Source: JAGPCK01 sp964535575 (GTDB taxonomy: Bacteria; Bacteroidota; Bacteroidia; UKL13-3). Taken from it: DNA of 64,000 nucleotides. The notes beneath the pieces were generated by a model. The model searched no databases, had not been told where the DNA came from, and was given only the letters and a program-made list of their open reading frames with translations. The DNA is taken from NCBI GenBank assembly GCA_964535575.1, contig CAZHTC010000008.1:62001-126000 (forward strand), written 5' to 3'. Of this stretch, positions 62,083 through 64,000 are shown in pieces (positions within the stretch are counted from its first letter, which is position 1; the number at the start of each line of letters is the position of its first letter). The position numbers and the translations under genes were made by a program.

Positions 62083-63237
62083 TTGCGACAAACGCTTGCA
62101 GTTCTGAACACTCAACGGACAATTATTTTTCTTTTTATCCTGTCGGTATGGTTTATTCCGGTTGTACAGGATATGACGGGTTTTATTAAAATCCCCGACC
62201 TTTCAGGGAAAATAGTAAGCACCCCTGCCCCCGTTTACAGCGACAGCCTTTTTGCCACCGGAAAATATGCCGAAGACTGCGAAAAATATTACAATGAAAA
62301 AAGTGGTTTGCGCAAGTGGTTGATACGATTGCGCAATCAGGTACATTTTTCGGTTTTTAAAAAACAGTACACCAACAACCTGGTAGTAGGAAAAGAAAAC
62401 TATCTGTTTGGAACACGATATATTGAATCGGCTAACGGAATATTCTTTAACGGAACCGACACCATTGAAGAACATGCCCGGTTAACTGCCATTTTAAGAG
62501 ATACACTGGCCCAAAAAGGCATTCGACTTCTGGTGTTAATTGCACCCGGCAAAGGTTTTTATTACCCCGAGTATATTCCGGATTCATATAAGAAAAAAAG
62601 CAACCGTACCAATTACAGTTTTTATACCGAAGCATTTAAAAAATATGAAATCCCCATGATTGATTTTAACCGGTATTTTATCAATGAAAAAAAACATCAG
62701 CCTTACCCTTTGTTTACCAAGCTGGGCACCCACTGGAGCAATTACGGCAGTGTGCTTTGTGCCGATTCATTTTTAAAAACAATCAGTACCTGGTGGAATG
62801 AACCGATTACTACCTTTACCATTGACCCGCTGGAGCCCACTCATCAGTCAAGAGATATTGATGATGCCGACCTGTACAGTTCAATGAACCTGCTTTGCAA
62901 AATTGACGACAAAGAGTTTACCTATGTTTATCCTCAATTGCGCTTTCATCATACCGGTTTTAAACCAAATGCCCTTTTTATAGGCGATAGTTTTTACTGG
63001 AACTGGTTTATGATGAAAATTCCGTTTGAAGTATTTAACCCCTGCTCCAACTTCCTGTATTACGGAGAGCAATTGTATGACACTGACCCGTCAGCACCGG
63101 TTTCTGTAAATAAGATTGATTTAAAAAAAGAGATAGAAAAAAGGCAGCTGGTGGTATTCCTGTTTTCAGAAACAAATTTCGCTAATTATCCATTTGGATT
63201 TATTCAAAAAGCATGTCAAATTTACCAAATTAAATAA
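62083..63237 (+). CDS. AlgJ/AlgX-like SGNH acyltransferase-associated protein
   Basis: A 384 residue protein with one N-terminal membrane anchor (about 12-30) and a periplasmic SGNH-hydrolase-like domain: HW motif GTHWSNYG (215-222) and Ser303 in IGDSFYWNW. Proteins of this type take acyl groups from an MBOAT partner (next gene, 3 bases later) and put them on a polysaccharide. In AlgX the residue two before the His is Asp; here it is Gly215. Starts at a TTG. Confidence 0.82.
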   Translation: MRQTLAVLNTQRTIIFLFILSVWFIPVVQDMTGFIKIPDLSGKIVSTPAPVYSDSLFATGKYAEDCEKYYNEKSGLRKWLIRLRNQVHFSVFKKQYTNNLVVGKENYLFGTRYIESANGIFFNGTDTIEEHARLTAILRDTLAQKGIRLLVLIAPGKGFYYPEYIPDSYKKKSNRTNYSFYTEAFKKYEIPMIDFNRYFINEKKHQPYPLFTKLGTHWSNYGSVLCADSFLKTISTWWNEPITTFTIDPLEPTHQSRDIDDADLYSSMNLLCKIDDKEFTYVYPQLRFHHTGFKPNALFIGDSFYWNWFMMKIPFEVFNPCSNFLYYGEQLYDTDPSAPVSVNKIDLKKEIEKRQLVVFLFSETNFANYPFGFIQKACQIYQIK

Positions 63238-63240
63238 GCA

Positions 63241-64000
63241 ATGGTTTTCAGCAGCAGTTTATTCTTAGTTTACTTCTTCCCCATTTTTCTGGTGATTTAC
63301 TACCTGCTACCTTACAAGCTAAAAAACAGCTTTATAGTATTGGCAAGCATGCTGTTTTATGCCTGGAGCGGTGCTAAATACCTGCCCTTTTTGCTACTTT
63401 CCCTTTTGTTTGACTTTTACATTGCCAAAGCCATTGATGTCCGCGAGGGGAAGGCACGTAAGCAGGTACTCGCCTTTTCCATTATCGTAAATGTGGGTTT
63501 GCTGCTATACTTTAAATACGCCAACTTTTTTATTGAAAATGTTAATGCAGCCCTTGGTTCCGAAGCCATCTCATGGACAAAAGTGGCATTACCCATTGGC
63601 ATTTCCTTTTTTACATTTCACAAACTCAGCTACACCATTGATATTTACCGGAAGGTAAAAACACCTTTTACCAATATTATAAATTACACGCTATACATTT
63701 TGCTGTTTCCTCAATTAATAGCCGGACCCATTATTCGTTTTAATGAAATAAGCGACCAGATTGAAAACCGGGAGAAAGCCCTCACTATTGATAACCGGTT
63801 GGAAGGTTTTTTCAGGTTCATTATTGGTCTTTCTAAAAAAGTACTAATAGCCAATATTATCGGGCAGGAAGCCGACAAGGTATTTGACATGAATCTGAGC
63901 GACATGGCTACACAGGATGCCTGGAAAGGTGCACTGGCCTATACATTTCAAATCTATTTTGACTTTTCGGGTTACAGCGATATGGCCATTGGAATTGGCC
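63241..64000 (+). CDS. MBOAT family O-acyltransferase (AlgI-like), cut at window end
   Basis: About 253 codons are present from ATG 63241; the gene runs off the window. A hydrophobic N-terminus (MVFSSSLFLVYFFPIFLVIYY... many helices), LPIGISFFTFHKLSYTIDIYR, LFPQLIAGPIIRF and FQIYFDFSGYSDMAIGIG are the AlgI signature. The MBOAT active-site His lies beyond the end. It transfers acyl groups across the inner membrane for the partner at 62083-63237, likely to modify an exopolysaccharide. Confidence 0.93.
   Translation, partial: MVFSSSLFLVYFFPIFLVIYYLLPYKLKNSFIVLASMLFYAWSGAKYLPFLLLSLLFDFYIAKAIDVREGKARKQVLAFSIIVNVGLLLYFKYANFFIENVNAALGSEAISWTKVALPIGISFFTFHKLSYTIDIYRKVKTPFTNIINYTLYILLFPQLIAGPIIRFNEISDQIENREKALTIDNRLEGFFRFIIGLSKKVLIANIIGQEADKVFDMNLSDMATQDAWKGALAYTFQIYFDFSGYSDMAIGIG

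Noticed and set aside
1..64000. CRISPR arrays, rRNA operons, prophage or transposase genes
   Set aside because: No regularly spaced repeats, rRNA sequence, integrase, transposase or phage structural genes were seen anywhere in the window.

Overview
The window reads as a chromosome segment of a Bacteroidota bacterium. Evidence: three proteins end in type IX secretion (T9SS) type A sorting domains (1335-3701, 22991-24391, 39816-40571); upstream regions carry the phylum's TAnnTTTG -7 element, twice with a perfect TTTG element 20 bases upstream; many lipoproteins have short lipoboxes; a TonB receptor with a carboxypeptidase-like N-terminal domain and several DUF families typical of the phylum are present. 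I cannot place it below phylum from sequence alone. Genes are densely packed, often overlapping by 4 bases (ATGA) or 1 base (TGATG), with strong hairpin terminators at unit ends.

Layout. 1-9.5 kb: end of an unknown gene, 3-hydroxyacyl-CoA dehydrogenase, a secreted M1 peptidase, tRNA-Gly, rRNA methyltransferase RsmF, a three-gene lipoprotein/DUF72 unit and a class A penicillin-binding protein. 9.5-18.8 kb: a fatty acid hydroxylase family enzyme, gyrA with a TPR protein, a small regulator/membrane-protein module, a short DNA polymerase III alpha subunit and a lipoprotein. 18.8-28 kb: LysM protein, monooxygenase-like protein plus SAM hydrolase, phoH-purC, a secreted NHL protein, HMG-CoA lyase-like enzyme, and a DUF349 protein coupled to a methyltransferase. 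28-35.3 kb: mnmA-lipoprotein-subtilase operon, a Spy-like protein, flippase-like protein plus alpha/beta hydrolase, and a porin. 35.4-38.7 kb: polyhydroxyalkanoate genes (phaC, phaE, and a divergent phaJ-like hydratase). 38.8-46.7 kb: SlyD-like FKBP, a five-gene metal-linked cluster ending in a TonB receptor, a ClC protein and a DedA protein. 46.8-58.9 kb: M16 protease, DUF6580 protein, hemerythrin protein, dipeptide epimerase plus cyclophilin, NAD(P)HX repair enzyme, lipoproteins, cca, a pRiA4b ORF-3-like protein and miaA. 58.9-64 kb: TerC, a BtuF-like protein, cystathionine beta-synthase type enzyme, and the start of an AlgJ/AlgI-like O-acylation operon cut by the window end.

Most of this is core metabolism. 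The regions that most deserve a second look are: (a) 14.69-15.45 kb, where an XRE regulator/membrane-protein pair with its own palindromic operator-like sites lies between the 3' end of dnaE and a diverged second copy of that 3' end, the layout expected of something that integrated at the end of dnaE; (b) 39.36-44.22 kb, a compact operon of Cys-rich small protein, T9SS-exported thioredoxin-fold protein, di-haem MauG-like lipoprotein, HMA metallochaperone and TonB receptor with a CysCys pair, probably a copper or other metal handling system; (c) the class III PHA synthase locus; and (d) the hairpin at 39329-39378, which terminates one gene while its loop carries the promoter and start codon of the next.
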